Below are positions 35,317 to 43,450 of a stretch of DNA of 64,000 bases, piece after piece. The translations under genes and the position numbers were made by a program. The notes under the pieces are model-generated. The model was not told the DNA's origin. It saw only the letters and a program-made list of their open reading frames with translations, and made no database searches. This DNA is from Rhodoferax_B sp049316285 (lineage in GTDB: Bacteria; Pseudomonadota; Gammaproteobacteria; Burkholderiales; Burkholderiaceae_C). Position 1 is the stretch's first letter; each line of letters starts with the position of its first letter. The stretch covers positions 62,001-126,000 of the forward strand of contig NZ_JBMOXA010000010.1 in NCBI RefSeq assembly GCF_049316285.1, read 5' to 3'.

Positions 35317-36297
35317 ATGCTGCATTCGCCCCGTCGCCGGCACGCCTTGTCTATGGCTGCTGCTACTGCCCTTGGTTTGGCTGCGCCCGCTTGGGCCGCC
35401 GACAACGATGCGCCCTTGCGCCTGGTCATCACCTTTCCGCCGGGGGGCAGCACCGACATCGCCGCGCGCATACTGCAAGATGAGCTTTCCAGGAAGGCCG
35501 GCCGCCCTGTCATCGTCGACAACCGGCCCGGTGCGGCCAGCCAGATCGCTACGCAATACGTGGCCAAATCAGCGCCCGATGGCAACACCGTGCTGGTGAG
35601 TTTTGACACCCACGCCATCAACCCCATCGCCAAAGCCAAGCTGCCGTATGACACGTTCAAGGACTTCGCCGGTGTCACCCTGGCACTGCGTTTCCCGCTG
35701 ATCATTGCGGCATCGCCCAGCGTGCCCGGCAAAGACCTGCGCGGCTTCATTGACGCCGCCAAGGCCAACCCGGCCAAATACAGCTACGCCTCTACCGGCC
35801 TGGGTTCGATGAACCACCTGGTGATGGAAGACCTGAAGCGCCGCGCCAACATCGATGTCTTGCACGTGCCGTTCGGCGGCGGCGGCCCGGCCATACAGGC
35901 GGTGCTGGGCGACGTGGCCAGCCTCACACTGCTGAGCTACGCCGCCTTGCGCGGACAGATTGCGGCCGGCAAGCTCAAACCGATAGCCGTCACGGGCGCC
36001 AAGCGCCTGCCCGAGTTGCCAGATGTGCCCACCGTCATGGAGTCGGGCTTTCCTGGTTTTGAAGCCTATTCGTGGATTGGCATCTTTGCGCCGGCGGCCA
36101 CACCGGCGGCCACGCTGCGCAAACTCACGGCCGATTTTCAGGCGACCTTGCAATCGCCCGACGTGCATAGCAAACTCACACAGGCTGGCTTTGAAGTCAT
36201 GGCCACCGACGGTGCCGGCGTGGATCGCCACCTGCGCGAGGAATACGAGCGCTGGGGCAAGTTTGTGCGTAGCACCAACCTCAAGCTAGAAGAATAA
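35317..36297 (+). CDS. Tripartite tricarboxylate transporter binding protein (Bug/TctC)
   Basis: A 326-residue periplasmic protein with signal peptide (LSMAAATALGLAAPAWA-ADN) and Bug-family hallmarks: LVITFPPGGSTDIAARI, PVIVDNRPGAASQIATQYV and YASTGLGSMNHLVMEDL, PFGGGGPAIQAVLGD. These capture carboxylates and other small ligands. No TctA or TctB membrane gene is near, so it must share a transporter encoded elsewhere or act as a sensor. The ATG has AGGAG seven bases upstream. It follows the ThDP gene by 91 bp and precedes the VOC gene by 13 bp. Confidence 0.93.
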   Translation: MLHSPRRRHALSMAAATALGLAAPAWAADNDAPLRLVITFPPGGSTDIAARILQDELSRKAGRPVIVDNRPGAASQIATQYVAKSAPDGNTVLVSFDTHAINPIAKAKLPYDTFKDFAGVTLALRFPLIIAASPSVPGKDLRGFIDAAKANPAKYSYASTGLGSMNHLVMEDLKRRANIDVLHVPFGGGGPAIQAVLGDVASLTLLSYAALRGQIAAGKLKPIAVTGAKRLPELPDVPTVMESGFPGFEAYSWIGIFAPAATPAATLRKLTADFQATLQSPDVHSKLTQAGFEVMATDGAGVDRHLREEYERWGKFVRSTNLKLEE

Positions 36298-36310
36298 AGG
36301 CTCGCCCAGC

Positions 36311-37141
36311 ATGTCATTGCCGCTCGACCACATCGTCATCGCCGTGCACGACCTGGCGCAAGCCATGGCCGACTACCAAAAGCTCGGCTTCAACGTGTTG
36401 CCGGGTGGCCAGCATCCCGGGCGCACCTCGCACAATGCCCTGGTGGTGTTTGCCGATGGTGCCTACCTGGAACTCATCGCCTGGCAAGGCCCGGCCCCGC
36501 AGGAGCGCTGGTACAACACCTTGCAGGCACACGGCGAGGGCCTGGTGGACTTTGCGCTGCTGCCGCAGGACACGGCCATAGCGCTTGCCGAGGCCCAGGC
36601 ACGTGGCCTGGACACGCTGCGCGGCCCAGTCGATGGCGGCCGTGTGCGCCCCGATGGTGAACGCCTGGCCTGGCAAAGCGCGCGCCATGACACACCGGAC
36701 GTGCCGTTTCTCTGCGGCGACGTCACCCCACGCAAGCTGCGTGTGCCGGATGACGAGGCTGCGCACACCCATCCCAACGGTGCGACCGCTGTCACCAACC
36801 TGTGTGTGGCAGTGCACGACCTGGATGTCAGCCTCAGGCGTTACCAGGCCCTGCTGGGGCCCGATGCCAGCACCACCGCCCCCACCCTGCTCTCCGGCCT
36901 GGGCCTGCGCGTGGCCATCATCACACTGCAGGGTTTGCAGGTCGTGTTGATGTCTCCGGCCGAGCGCAAAGCCAGCCCGGCAAGTACCGACAGCCATTCC
37001 GCCCAGGCCTTGCGCCAACGGCTGTCCACCCGCGGCGAAGGCCCCTGCGCCTTCACGCTCGCAGGCCATGGCGGCACGGTATTGCGTGGCCTTGACGAAG
37101 ACCTGAGCCATGGCGTCGCGCTGGAGCTCTGGGGCAAATAA
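36311..37141 (+). CDS. VOC-superfamily (glyoxalase-like) protein
   Basis: A 276-residue protein with the glyoxalase-like-3 fold: LDHIVIAVHDLAQAMADYQKLGF at the N-terminus, GRTSHNALVVFADGAYLELI in the first module and a second module from LCVAVHDLDVSLRRYQALLG. Some metal-binding positions (His7, Glu in YLELI) are visible. Members bind metals and catalyse varied isomerase, lyase or dioxygenase reactions. Third gene of the GntR-controlled operon, so it presumably processes the same compound as the ThDP enzyme; the reaction is unknown. Confidence 0.8.
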   Translation: MSLPLDHIVIAVHDLAQAMADYQKLGFNVLPGGQHPGRTSHNALVVFADGAYLELIAWQGPAPQERWYNTLQAHGEGLVDFALLPQDTAIALAEAQARGLDTLRGPVDGGRVRPDGERLAWQSARHDTPDVPFLCGDVTPRKLRVPDDEAAHTHPNGATAVTNLCVAVHDLDVSLRRYQALLGPDASTTAPTLLSGLGLRVAIITLQGLQVVLMSPAERKASPASTDSHSAQALRQRLSTRGEGPCAFTLAGHGGTVLRGLDEDLSHGVALELWGK

Positions 37142-37279
37142 GCCGTTCTGAGGCGGCTGTCGGCACGCAGTCTGACAGCGGCAAGAAACCTCAGCCCCTA
37201 AGCTAAGCCCCTAGGCTGTGCTTGAAAACACCGCGAGTGGCACCATTCTGGGTATTCGCCACAATTCTTTGGAGCCCCC

Positions 37280-37717
37280 ATGAGCAAGGTTTACCGCAAA
37301 GACCCAGAGGCCATCGCGCGTTTGACACCCGACCAGCGCCGCATCACCCAGCAAAACGGCACCGAACGCGCCTTCACCGGCGAATACGACGATCTGTTCG
37401 AAGACGGCCTGTACGTCGACATCGTCTCCGGTGAGCCGCTGTTTTCGTCCAAAGACAAATACAACTCAGGCTGCGGCTGGCCGGCCTTCACCAAACCGGT
37501 GGACAACAACGTCAGCGAGTTGCGTGACCACAGCCATGGCATGGTGCGCACCGAAGTGCGCTCGGTGCATGGCGACAGCCACCTGGGCCATGTCTTTGAA
37601 GACGGCCCGCGCGAGGCCGGCGGTCTGCGCTACTGCATCAACTCGGCCTCGTTACGCTTCATTCCCAAGGCTGAACTCGAAGCCCAGGGTTACGGCAACT
37701 ACCTCGTCAAAGTTTAA
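37280..37717 (+). CDS. msrB: Peptide-methionine (R)-S-oxide reductase
   Basis: Repairs methionine-R-sulfoxide in proteins. The 145-residue protein has the SGCGWPAF block (resolving Cys) and the catalytic Cys of GGLRYCINSASLRF, plus SHLGHVFEDGP. Both zinc CxxC pairs found in E. coli MsrB are absent: the first site reads VDIVSGEPLFSS and the second SVHGDSHLGHVF, so this is the zinc-free type. Preceded by 138 bp without other features and followed 12 bp later by msrA. Confidence 0.95.
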   Translation: MSKVYRKDPEAIARLTPDQRRITQQNGTERAFTGEYDDLFEDGLYVDIVSGEPLFSSKDKYNSGCGWPAFTKPVDNNVSELRDHSHGMVRTEVRSVHGDSHLGHVFEDGPREAGGLRYCINSASLRFIPKAELEAQGYGNYLVKV

Positions 37718-37729
37718 AAGGAGCACACC

Positions 37730-38236
37730 ATGAGCAAGGAAACCGCAGTGCTGGCCGGAGGTTGTTTCTGGGGCATGCAAGACCTGATCCGCAAGCTGCC
37801 CGGCGTGCAAGACACCCGTGTCGGCTACGTCGGCGGCAGCAACGACCACCCAACCTACCGCAACCACCCGGGCCACGCCGAAGGTGTCGCCATCGTGTTC
37901 GACAACGAAGTCACCAGCTACCGCGACATTCTGGAATTCTTTTTCCAGATCCACGACCCTAGCACCAAAAACCGCCAGGGCAATGACGTCGGCACCAGCT
38001 ACCGTTCGGCCATCTTCTATACCAGCGAGCAACAAAAGGCCGTGGCACAGGACACCATCCAGGACGTGGACGCTTCAGGTCTGTGGCCCGGCAAGGTCGT
38101 GACCGAAGTCGAGCCCGCGCCCACCTTCTGGGAAGCCGAGCCCGAACACCAGGACTACCTGGTGCAACACCCGAACGGCTACACCTGCCACTTTCCGCGT
38201 GCGGGCTGGACACTGCCCAAACGCGCTGCACTCTAA
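37730..38236 (+). CDS. msrA: Peptide-methionine (S)-S-oxide reductase
   Basis: Reduces the S-epimer of methionine sulfoxide. A 168-residue protein with the catalytic motif AGGCFWGMQDL (Cys12), GYVGGSNDHPTYRNHPGHAEGV and FFQIHDPSTKNRQGNDVGTSYRSAIF. The usual recycling Cys near the C-terminus may be the one in PNGYTCHFPRAGW. A strong AAAGGAG precedes the ATG. It forms an operon with msrB, so both stereoisomers are repaired together. Confidence 0.96.
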   Translation: MSKETAVLAGGCFWGMQDLIRKLPGVQDTRVGYVGGSNDHPTYRNHPGHAEGVAIVFDNEVTSYRDILEFFFQIHDPSTKNRQGNDVGTSYRSAIFYTSEQQKAVAQDTIQDVDASGLWPGKVVTEVEPAPTFWEAEPEHQDYLVQHPNGYTCHFPRAGWTLPKRAAL

Positions 38237-38252
38237 ATCGAAGCTCACCAGC

Positions 38253-38290
38253 AAAAAGCGCCCCACGGTTGATTCAGTGGGGCGCTTTTT
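38253..38290. terminator. Strong terminator after msrA
   Basis: AAAAAGCGCCCCAC pairs perfectly with GTGGGGCGCTTTTT around a 10-nt loop. It lies between the convergent msrA and HutC-type GntR genes and can work in both directions. Confidence 0.92.
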
Positions 38291-38368
38291 GTTTTGAGCA
38301 TTGCATCCTGGCGAGTTGGCCAGCCGTGGAAGTCAAACTGAAACCGCTGGCCCAGCGCAGGCTGCGGC

Positions 38369-39118
38369 TCAGCCCTGCGTACGCACATGCAAACGCGTGC
38401 TTTGGCAGCGGTGCAGCGCGATGTAGTGTTCCAGCGTGCGGCCATTTGCCGCATAGGCGATCGACTCAATACGCAGCAACGGCTCGGTGCTGTCGATCTG
38501 CAGCAGCTCGCGCTCTTCTGCAGCTGGCAGCACGGCATCGATCCAGCGTTCGGCACGCGCCACCTGCAGGCCGTATTGGCGGCTCAGCACTTCGTAGAGC
38601 GACTTGTCTTCGAGCCGGATACGGTGCAGCTCGGGGGCCAGGTCGGCCGGCACCACGGTATCTACCAGCACGGAAATCGTGCCATCGACGCTGCGCAAGC
38701 GGCGCAGTGCCGTCACCTGTGTGCCGGCTTGCAAACTCAGCGCAGTGGCTTCGCGCGCGTCAGGCAGGCGCAGCGTCTGGTGCAACACCTGGGTACGCAC
38801 GGCGCGGCCCTTGAGGCGCATTTCATCGGAGTGGGCCAGCAGCGTGGAGGCAAAATCATCCTCGCGTTTGGGTGCCGAAATAAAGGCTCCCTTGCCCTGG
38901 ATCTTGTAGACCAGCCCGCTGCGCACCAGGTCGGCCAGGCATTCGCGCACCACGATACGCGAGACACCGTGGGCCGCGCCAAGTTCGGCTTCGGTGGGCA
39001 ATTGCGCGTTCACGCCAAGCTGGCCGGCCACGATCTGCTGGCGCAGTTTGTCGCGCAATTGCTGCCACAGTGGGGTTTTGCTGTCGCGGTCAAGCATCGG
39101 TATGGATGAGGTTGTCAT
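38369..39118 (-). CDS. GntR-family regulator, HutC/UTRA subfamily
   Basis: A 249-residue regulator: winged helix (PLWQQLRDKLRQQIVAG, LPTEAELGAAHGVSRIVVREC, GLVYKIQGKGAFI) and a UTRA effector domain (from about 95; ATALSLQAGTQVTALRRLRSVDG, RIESIAYAANGRTLEHYIALHR). UTRA domains bind sugars, sugar phosphates or other small metabolites. Its ATG overlaps the stop of the GlpD-like gene (ATGA). It most likely controls the divergent polyol locus via the paired GTCATGAC palindromes at 42418-42458; GntR proteins of this class bind GT-N-AC type palindromes. Confidence 0.92.
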   Translation of the reverse strand: MTTSSIPMLDRDSKTPLWQQLRDKLRQQIVAGQLGVNAQLPTEAELGAAHGVSRIVVRECLADLVRSGLVYKIQGKGAFISAPKREDDFASTLLAHSDEMRLKGRAVRTQVLHQTLRLPDAREATALSLQAGTQVTALRRLRSVDGTISVLVDTVVPADLAPELHRIRLEDKSLYEVLSRQYGLQVARAERWIDAVLPAAEERELLQIDSTEPLLRIESIAYAANGRTLEHYIALHRCQSTRLHVRTQG

Positions 39119-40719
39119 GCGGCGCGTTTCCAGGCGATGGGTGAAGTGTTGAGTCGCGCATGGTGCTTGCCGGTCAGCAAGGCCATGCAACGCGCGATTT
39201 CGTTTTGCTGCTGCTCCTCGCTCCAGTGCAGCGCTTGCGCAGCGGCCCGGGCCATCAGCGCGAGACTGTTTTCATCAAGGTTTCCAAGAAAGGCCAGCAG
39301 GCTGCGGTGCAGCACAAGGTCCGACAAATGCACCACTCCGGTTCGCTCGCAAAGTTGCTGCAGGGATTGTAGGTCGGTGCCATCAAACCCCAGGGGGGCA
39401 ATAGCGCATCGCAGTCCGGCAGTGGCCTTCAAGCGCGGCTGCTTCAGCAGCCCCAGGACACTGTCCGTCGCTTCTTCGGCCAGGGCACGAAAGGTGGTCC
39501 ATTTGCCCCCTACCAGGCTGATCACCGGCACCGCACGTGCACCCGCCGGCGGGTCCAGCACCACGCTGTGGTCACGCGAAATCTTGCCCGGCTGCTCGGC
39601 CCCCACGGGCCGGGCACTGGGAGCCGCCTGCGCCAGTGGCCGCACGCCCACGTAGGTGTAGACGATGTGTTCGCGCACAAACGGCAAACGCGGAAACACC
39701 TCGCGCAACACTGTCAGCAAATAATCGACCTCGTCGGCTTCGGTCACCGCCTCTTCAGGATCGGCAATTGGAATGTCGGTAGAGCCCACCAAGACACGCC
39801 CCAGAAAGGGGTAGACGATGCAGACGCGCCCATCGGCCGCCTCAAAATAAACCATGCGCCCATTCAGCGCGTCATGCAGCGCCTCGTGCGCCAGCACCAG
39901 ATGTGAGCCCTTGGTGCCGGTGACGCGCCCCTTGGTCACCTGCAGCACATCGCTGAGTTGCTCGAGCCAGGCTCCCGTGGCGTTGACCACCACATCGGCC
40001 GTCACCTGCGCCTCGGCGCCCGTATCCACGTCGCACAGGGTCAGGGTGTTGCCCGCGCACGCGGTGAGCTGGCAGTAGTTGCTGACCAAGGATTGGGGCT
40101 GGTCGTGGTGCGCCTGCGCGATCAACTCGTGCATCAGCCGCTCCGGGTGGCTGATCCAGGCATCGAAGAAATGCGCGGTCCAACGCACATCCGGCGCCAG
40201 CAGTGCACGGTCTTCGGAACTCAACCGACGCAGCGCATGCTTGGGCAGCGTGCGCTGTGAACGCCCCATGAAGTCGTACAGGCACAAGCCCAATGCCACC
40301 GCCACCACGCCACGCGATTGCGCCGGTGGATGCCCCCCAAAAAAGCGCATGGCACTGCCAAACATGCCGCCAAACCACGAACGCAACGGAATCACGGTAT
40401 GCAGCGGTTTCACCAGATGTGGAGCGATGGCGAGCAGGTTGTTGCGTTCGCTGGCGGCCTCGCGCACCAATGAAAACTCGGCGTTTTCCAGGTAACGCAG
40501 CCCGCCGTGGATCATGCGCGACGGCGCACTGCTGGCGCCGCTGCCCACGTCACCCTTGTCCACCAAAAGGCATTCCACACCCTGCAGGCACAGGTCGCGA
40601 AACACCCCCACGCCGTTGATGCCGGCGCCCACCACCACCACCGGAAAATGCCGGCTCGACAACGTTATGGGTCTTGTGAAGGGCGACTGTGTGGATTCGG
40701 TCATGGGTTTTGGGGGCAT
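39115..40719 (-). CDS. FAD-dependent glycerol-3-phosphate dehydrogenase-like oxidoreductase (GlpD family)
   Basis: A 534-residue flavoprotein. The FAD-binding N-terminus is VVVVGAGINGVGVFRDLCLQG, followed by LLVDKGDVGSGASSAPSRMIHGGLRYL, and the GlpD C-terminal region VISLVGGKWTTFRALAEEATD. The family oxidises sn-glycerol-3-phosphate or related polyol phosphates (for example erythritol phosphate in EryB) and passes electrons to quinones at the inner membrane. Start chosen 10 bp after the kinase stop; an ATG five codons on is an alternative and neither has a good ribosome-binding site. Coupled to an FGGY kinase, it probably oxidises that kinase's product. Confidence 0.88.
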   Translation of the reverse strand: MPPKPMTESTQSPFTRPITLSSRHFPVVVVGAGINGVGVFRDLCLQGVECLLVDKGDVGSGASSAPSRMIHGGLRYLENAEFSLVREAASERNNLLAIAPHLVKPLHTVIPLRSWFGGMFGSAMRFFGGHPPAQSRGVVAVALGLCLYDFMGRSQRTLPKHALRRLSSEDRALLAPDVRWTAHFFDAWISHPERLMHELIAQAHHDQPQSLVSNYCQLTACAGNTLTLCDVDTGAEAQVTADVVVNATGAWLEQLSDVLQVTKGRVTGTKGSHLVLAHEALHDALNGRMVYFEAADGRVCIVYPFLGRVLVGSTDIPIADPEEAVTEADEVDYLLTVLREVFPRLPFVREHIVYTYVGVRPLAQAAPSARPVGAEQPGKISRDHSVVLDPPAGARAVPVISLVGGKWTTFRALAEEATDSVLGLLKQPRLKATAGLRCAIAPLGFDGTDLQSLQQLCERTGVVHLSDLVLHRSLLAFLGNLDENSLALMARAAAQALHWSEEQQQNEIARCMALLTGKHHARLNTSPIAWKRAA

Positions 40720-40729
40720 GGCAAAGGTT

Positions 40730-42229
40730 TCAGCGCTGATGAAGAAGATGGCCGACCACGGGTACAAGCTGCGCCAGCAGGTCGTCGAACTCCGCCAGAA
40801 AGCCCTGGTAAAAAGTGCGCGCTTGCGGCAATGGCTGCACCTTGTGGCAGCGGGCAAGCAAAACCTGTGTGGGCAGGCCCAAGGCCTGCGCGGCAAAGAT
40901 GGCCGCACCGCGCGCGCCGGTTTCGTCGGCACCCGGGGTGTACACGGCTTCATTCAGCATGGTCGCCAGCAACCCGGGGATACGCACATCCGCCGCACCG
41001 CCGCCCAGCGCGAACAGTCGCGCACGCGGTAGCCCGGCATCACGCAATGCGTTCAGGTTTTTGGCGTGCAGCGCCACAACGGCTTCCAACACGGCACGCG
41101 CCATGTCAGCGCGGCTGTGAAAGGCGCGCAGGCCGACAAAGCCGGCACTCGCGTTACCCTGGCCGCCATTGATGAACGGCAGAAAACGCAAACCATTGGC
41201 ACCCTGTGGCGCGGTGAAAGCGGCCGTCAACAAAGCTTCGCGTTCACCGCCAAAAACGGTCTCGGTCAACCACGCGAGATTCGCCATGGACGAAGCTCCG
41301 TTGTGCATGTACATGCGCGACAAGTCGGCGTTGAGCAGCACCGCATTGCTGATGCCCGGCTTGGGCAAAACCAACGAAGCCTCGCCTGCCTGGGGCGGGC
41401 CTGCGACGGTCGCGTTGACACACCAGGTGCCAAACACCGCCGCGGTGTCGCCGGGCTGTGTGCAACCGGCACCGGTCATGGCGGCAAACAAATCGATGGC
41501 CCCCATCACCACCGGCAGCCCCTCCGGCAGGCCCAGGCGTGTTGCCATGGCGGGCAATACCCGGCCCAGGCGCTGGCCGCTGTTGCGCAGTGGTGCCAGT
41601 GTCTCGGCGCTCCAGCCCGGCACCTCGCTCACTGCAAAGGCCAGGCTTGCGGGCCGCCCTGTGGCCGTGTCGAGCAGGCCTGCGGTGGTGGCATCGCTGT
41701 AGTCGGTGGCCATCTCGCCGCAAAGGCACCAGGCGAGATAGTCCTTGGCAAAAAACAAGGTAGGTGTGGCAGCAAGTGCAGCCGGCGTGCTTTGTGCGAT
41801 GCCTGCGGCAATCATGGTGGGCTGGCCGGCCCAGGCACTGCAACCCACTTTCGCAGCCAGGTTGGCAGCCGCGCGCAGGTTCAGGCTCTGGGCAAGCGCG
41901 GCGGCACGCTGGTCGGTGGACGACACCGCCATACCGGCGGCCAGCGCACCATGGCCCGTCACCATATAAAGGCCGCCGCCGTGCCCGGCGCAGGCGATAG
42001 CCTGCACGTCACTAACCTGTGCCCCGAGTTGCGCCACCAGGGTTTGCAATACGGCTTGCAGCAATTGATCGAGCACCGCTTGCGGCACTTCGCAAGCACC
42101 CGTGGCACGGCGCTGCCACGGCACCAAACGGCCGGTCTGGGCCAACACCGCGCCATCTTCGGCACGGAAAACGGCGGCCTTGAAACTCGTGGAACCAAGA
42201 TCCAAACCGATCAACAACGCACTCGACAT
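40730..42229 (-). CDS. FGGY-family carbohydrate kinase
   Basis: A 499-residue two-domain sugar kinase. The N-domain begins LLIGLDLGSTSFKAAVF (phosphate-1 motif); VVMGAIDLFAAMTGAGC and AVFGTWCVNATV belong to the second ATPase domain, and FALGGGAADVRIPGLLATML is the adenosine motif. It resembles xylulokinase-like members more than glycerol kinase. The catalytic base is probably the Asp in VVMGAIDLF. First gene of the minus-strand half of the divergent locus, followed by the GlpD-like gene and GntR regulator. Substrate unknown; a polyol or ketose delivered by the adjacent importer is likely. Confidence 0.88.
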   Translation of the reverse strand: MSSALLIGLDLGSTSFKAAVFRAEDGAVLAQTGRLVPWQRRATGACEVPQAVLDQLLQAVLQTLVAQLGAQVSDVQAIACAGHGGGLYMVTGHGALAAGMAVSSTDQRAAALAQSLNLRAAANLAAKVGCSAWAGQPTMIAAGIAQSTPAALAATPTLFFAKDYLAWCLCGEMATDYSDATTAGLLDTATGRPASLAFAVSEVPGWSAETLAPLRNSGQRLGRVLPAMATRLGLPEGLPVVMGAIDLFAAMTGAGCTQPGDTAAVFGTWCVNATVAGPPQAGEASLVLPKPGISNAVLLNADLSRMYMHNGASSMANLAWLTETVFGGEREALLTAAFTAPQGANGLRFLPFINGGQGNASAGFVGLRAFHSRADMARAVLEAVVALHAKNLNALRDAGLPRARLFALGGGAADVRIPGLLATMLNEAVYTPGADETGARGAAIFAAQALGLPTQVLLARCHKVQPLPQARTFYQGFLAEFDDLLAQLVPVVGHLLHQR

Positions 42230-42262
42230 GTCATTACATCTTTCGATTAAAAAATTATTGTT

Positions 42263-42291
42263 GTTATAACATCATAGGAGAAAATTCAAAA
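42263..42291 (-). promoter_or_regulatory. Possible promoter for the kinase operon
   Basis: Read on the minus strand, TATAAC (42268-42263) is a -10-like box about 34 bp before the kinase ATG, with TTTTGA 17 bp upstream or TTGAAT 15 bp upstream as poor -35 boxes. The whole 42230-42410 segment is AT-rich relative to its surroundings. Confidence 0.3.
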
Positions 42292-42417
42292 CCACTAGGC
42301 ACCACTTATTCTTTACCAAAGCTTCAATTTCGAGTCAATTTAGCTGCAAATTGACAAAATATGAAACCTAGGGTTTGCGATAGGCCAATTAAAACATCAC
42401 CAACCTAGACTCCAACC

Positions 42418-42458
42418 TGTCATGACAACCATGGCAGCAAAACAGACTTGTCATGACT
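42418..42458. promoter_or_regulatory. Paired GTCATGAC palindromes, candidate GntR operators
   Basis: TGTCATGACA (42418-42427) and TGTCATGACT (42449-42458) share a perfect GTCATGAC core; their centres are 31 bp apart, about three helical turns, so two dimers would sit on the same DNA face. They lie just upstream of the proposed GTG start of the aldo/keto reductase. A TTGACA hexamer occurs at 42351-42356 but without a convincing -10. Confidence 0.6.
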
Positions 42459-42478
42459 TCTTAAAAGGGAAGCAAGTG

Positions 42479-43450
42479 GTGAAGAAATCAACTTTGGGCG
42501 CGTCGGGATTGTTGTGTTCCCGCGTCGGGCTGGGCACGTGGGCGATGGGTGGATGGATGTGGGGCGGGACTGACGACACGGCAGCCATCGCCGCCATCCA
42601 CGCCGCATTCGATGCGGGGAGCAACTTCATCGATACCGCGCCGGCCTACGGTCTGGGTCACGCCGAAGAGGTCGTGGGCCAGGCCCTGCAAGGGCGCCGC
42701 CACGAGGCCGTGGTGTCGACCAAATGCGGCTTGGTCTGGCACACCCAAAAAGGCACACATTTCTTCGACGAAGAGGGCCAGCAGGTCTACCGCTACCTCG
42801 GGCGCGACGCCATCGCTTTTGAAGTCGAGCAAAGCCTGCGCCGACTGCGCACCGACTACATCGACCTCTACTTCACCCATTGGCAAGACGCCACAACGCC
42901 CGTGGCCGAAACCATGGGCGCCCTCCTGGACCTCAAGGCACAAGGAAAGATCCGTGCCATTGGCATCAGCAACGCCGATGCCGCCACGCTCGGCGAATAC
43001 CTGCGTCACGGCCCGGTGGATGCGGTGCAGGAACGCTACAGCCTGCTCGACCGCGGCATTGAGTCCGAACTGATGCCGCTGTGCCGCGCCCACGGCGTGG
43101 CCATACACGGCTACGGCTCGCTCGCCATGGGGGCTCTGGCTGGCCCGCAGGAAGCCAGGCGCGTTTTCACCGGAGACGACCAGCGACGCGACAACCCACG
43201 CTTTGCGGCCACAGGCCAGGCGCGGCTTGCCGCCTTCTTCCAGGACATCACCCCGCTCAAAGACGCCCATGGCTGCAGCTTCGGTCAACTGATGGTGGCG
43301 TGGGCCTTATCCAAGGTGGACGTGGCTCTGTGCGGCGCCCGCCAACCGGCACAAGCGATGGAAAACGCTGGCGCCGGCGACATCAAGCTCAACCCGACCG
43401 AGCTGCAGCAAATTGCCGCAGCCGCCAAACAACGTCTGGAGAACCTGTGA
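42479..43450 (+). CDS. Aldo/keto reductase
   Basis: A 323-residue NADPH-dependent (beta/alpha)8 reductase. The tetrad Asp-Tyr-Lys-His is visible: FIDTAPAYGLGHAEE, VVSTKCGLVW and LYFTHWQD. It has the family's RRLRTDYIDLYF and GKIRAIGISNADAATL blocks. Start chosen at GTG 42479 (product starting MKKSTLGASGLLCSRVGLG) after GGGAAG, because the ATG at 42422 lies in the middle of a likely operator. The stop overlaps the aldolase GTG. In this locus it could interconvert an aldose, aldehyde or ketone with the polyol substrate or product. Confidence 0.88.
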   Translation: MKKSTLGASGLLCSRVGLGTWAMGGWMWGGTDDTAAIAAIHAAFDAGSNFIDTAPAYGLGHAEEVVGQALQGRRHEAVVSTKCGLVWHTQKGTHFFDEEGQQVYRYLGRDAIAFEVEQSLRRLRTDYIDLYFTHWQDATTPVAETMGALLDLKAQGKIRAIGISNADAATLGEYLRHGPVDAVQERYSLLDRGIESELMPLCRAHGVAIHGYGSLAMGALAGPQEARRVFTGDDQRRDNPRFAATGQARLAAFFQDITPLKDAHGCSFGQLMVAWALSKVDVALCGARQPAQAMENAGAGDIKLNPTELQQIAAAAKQRLENL

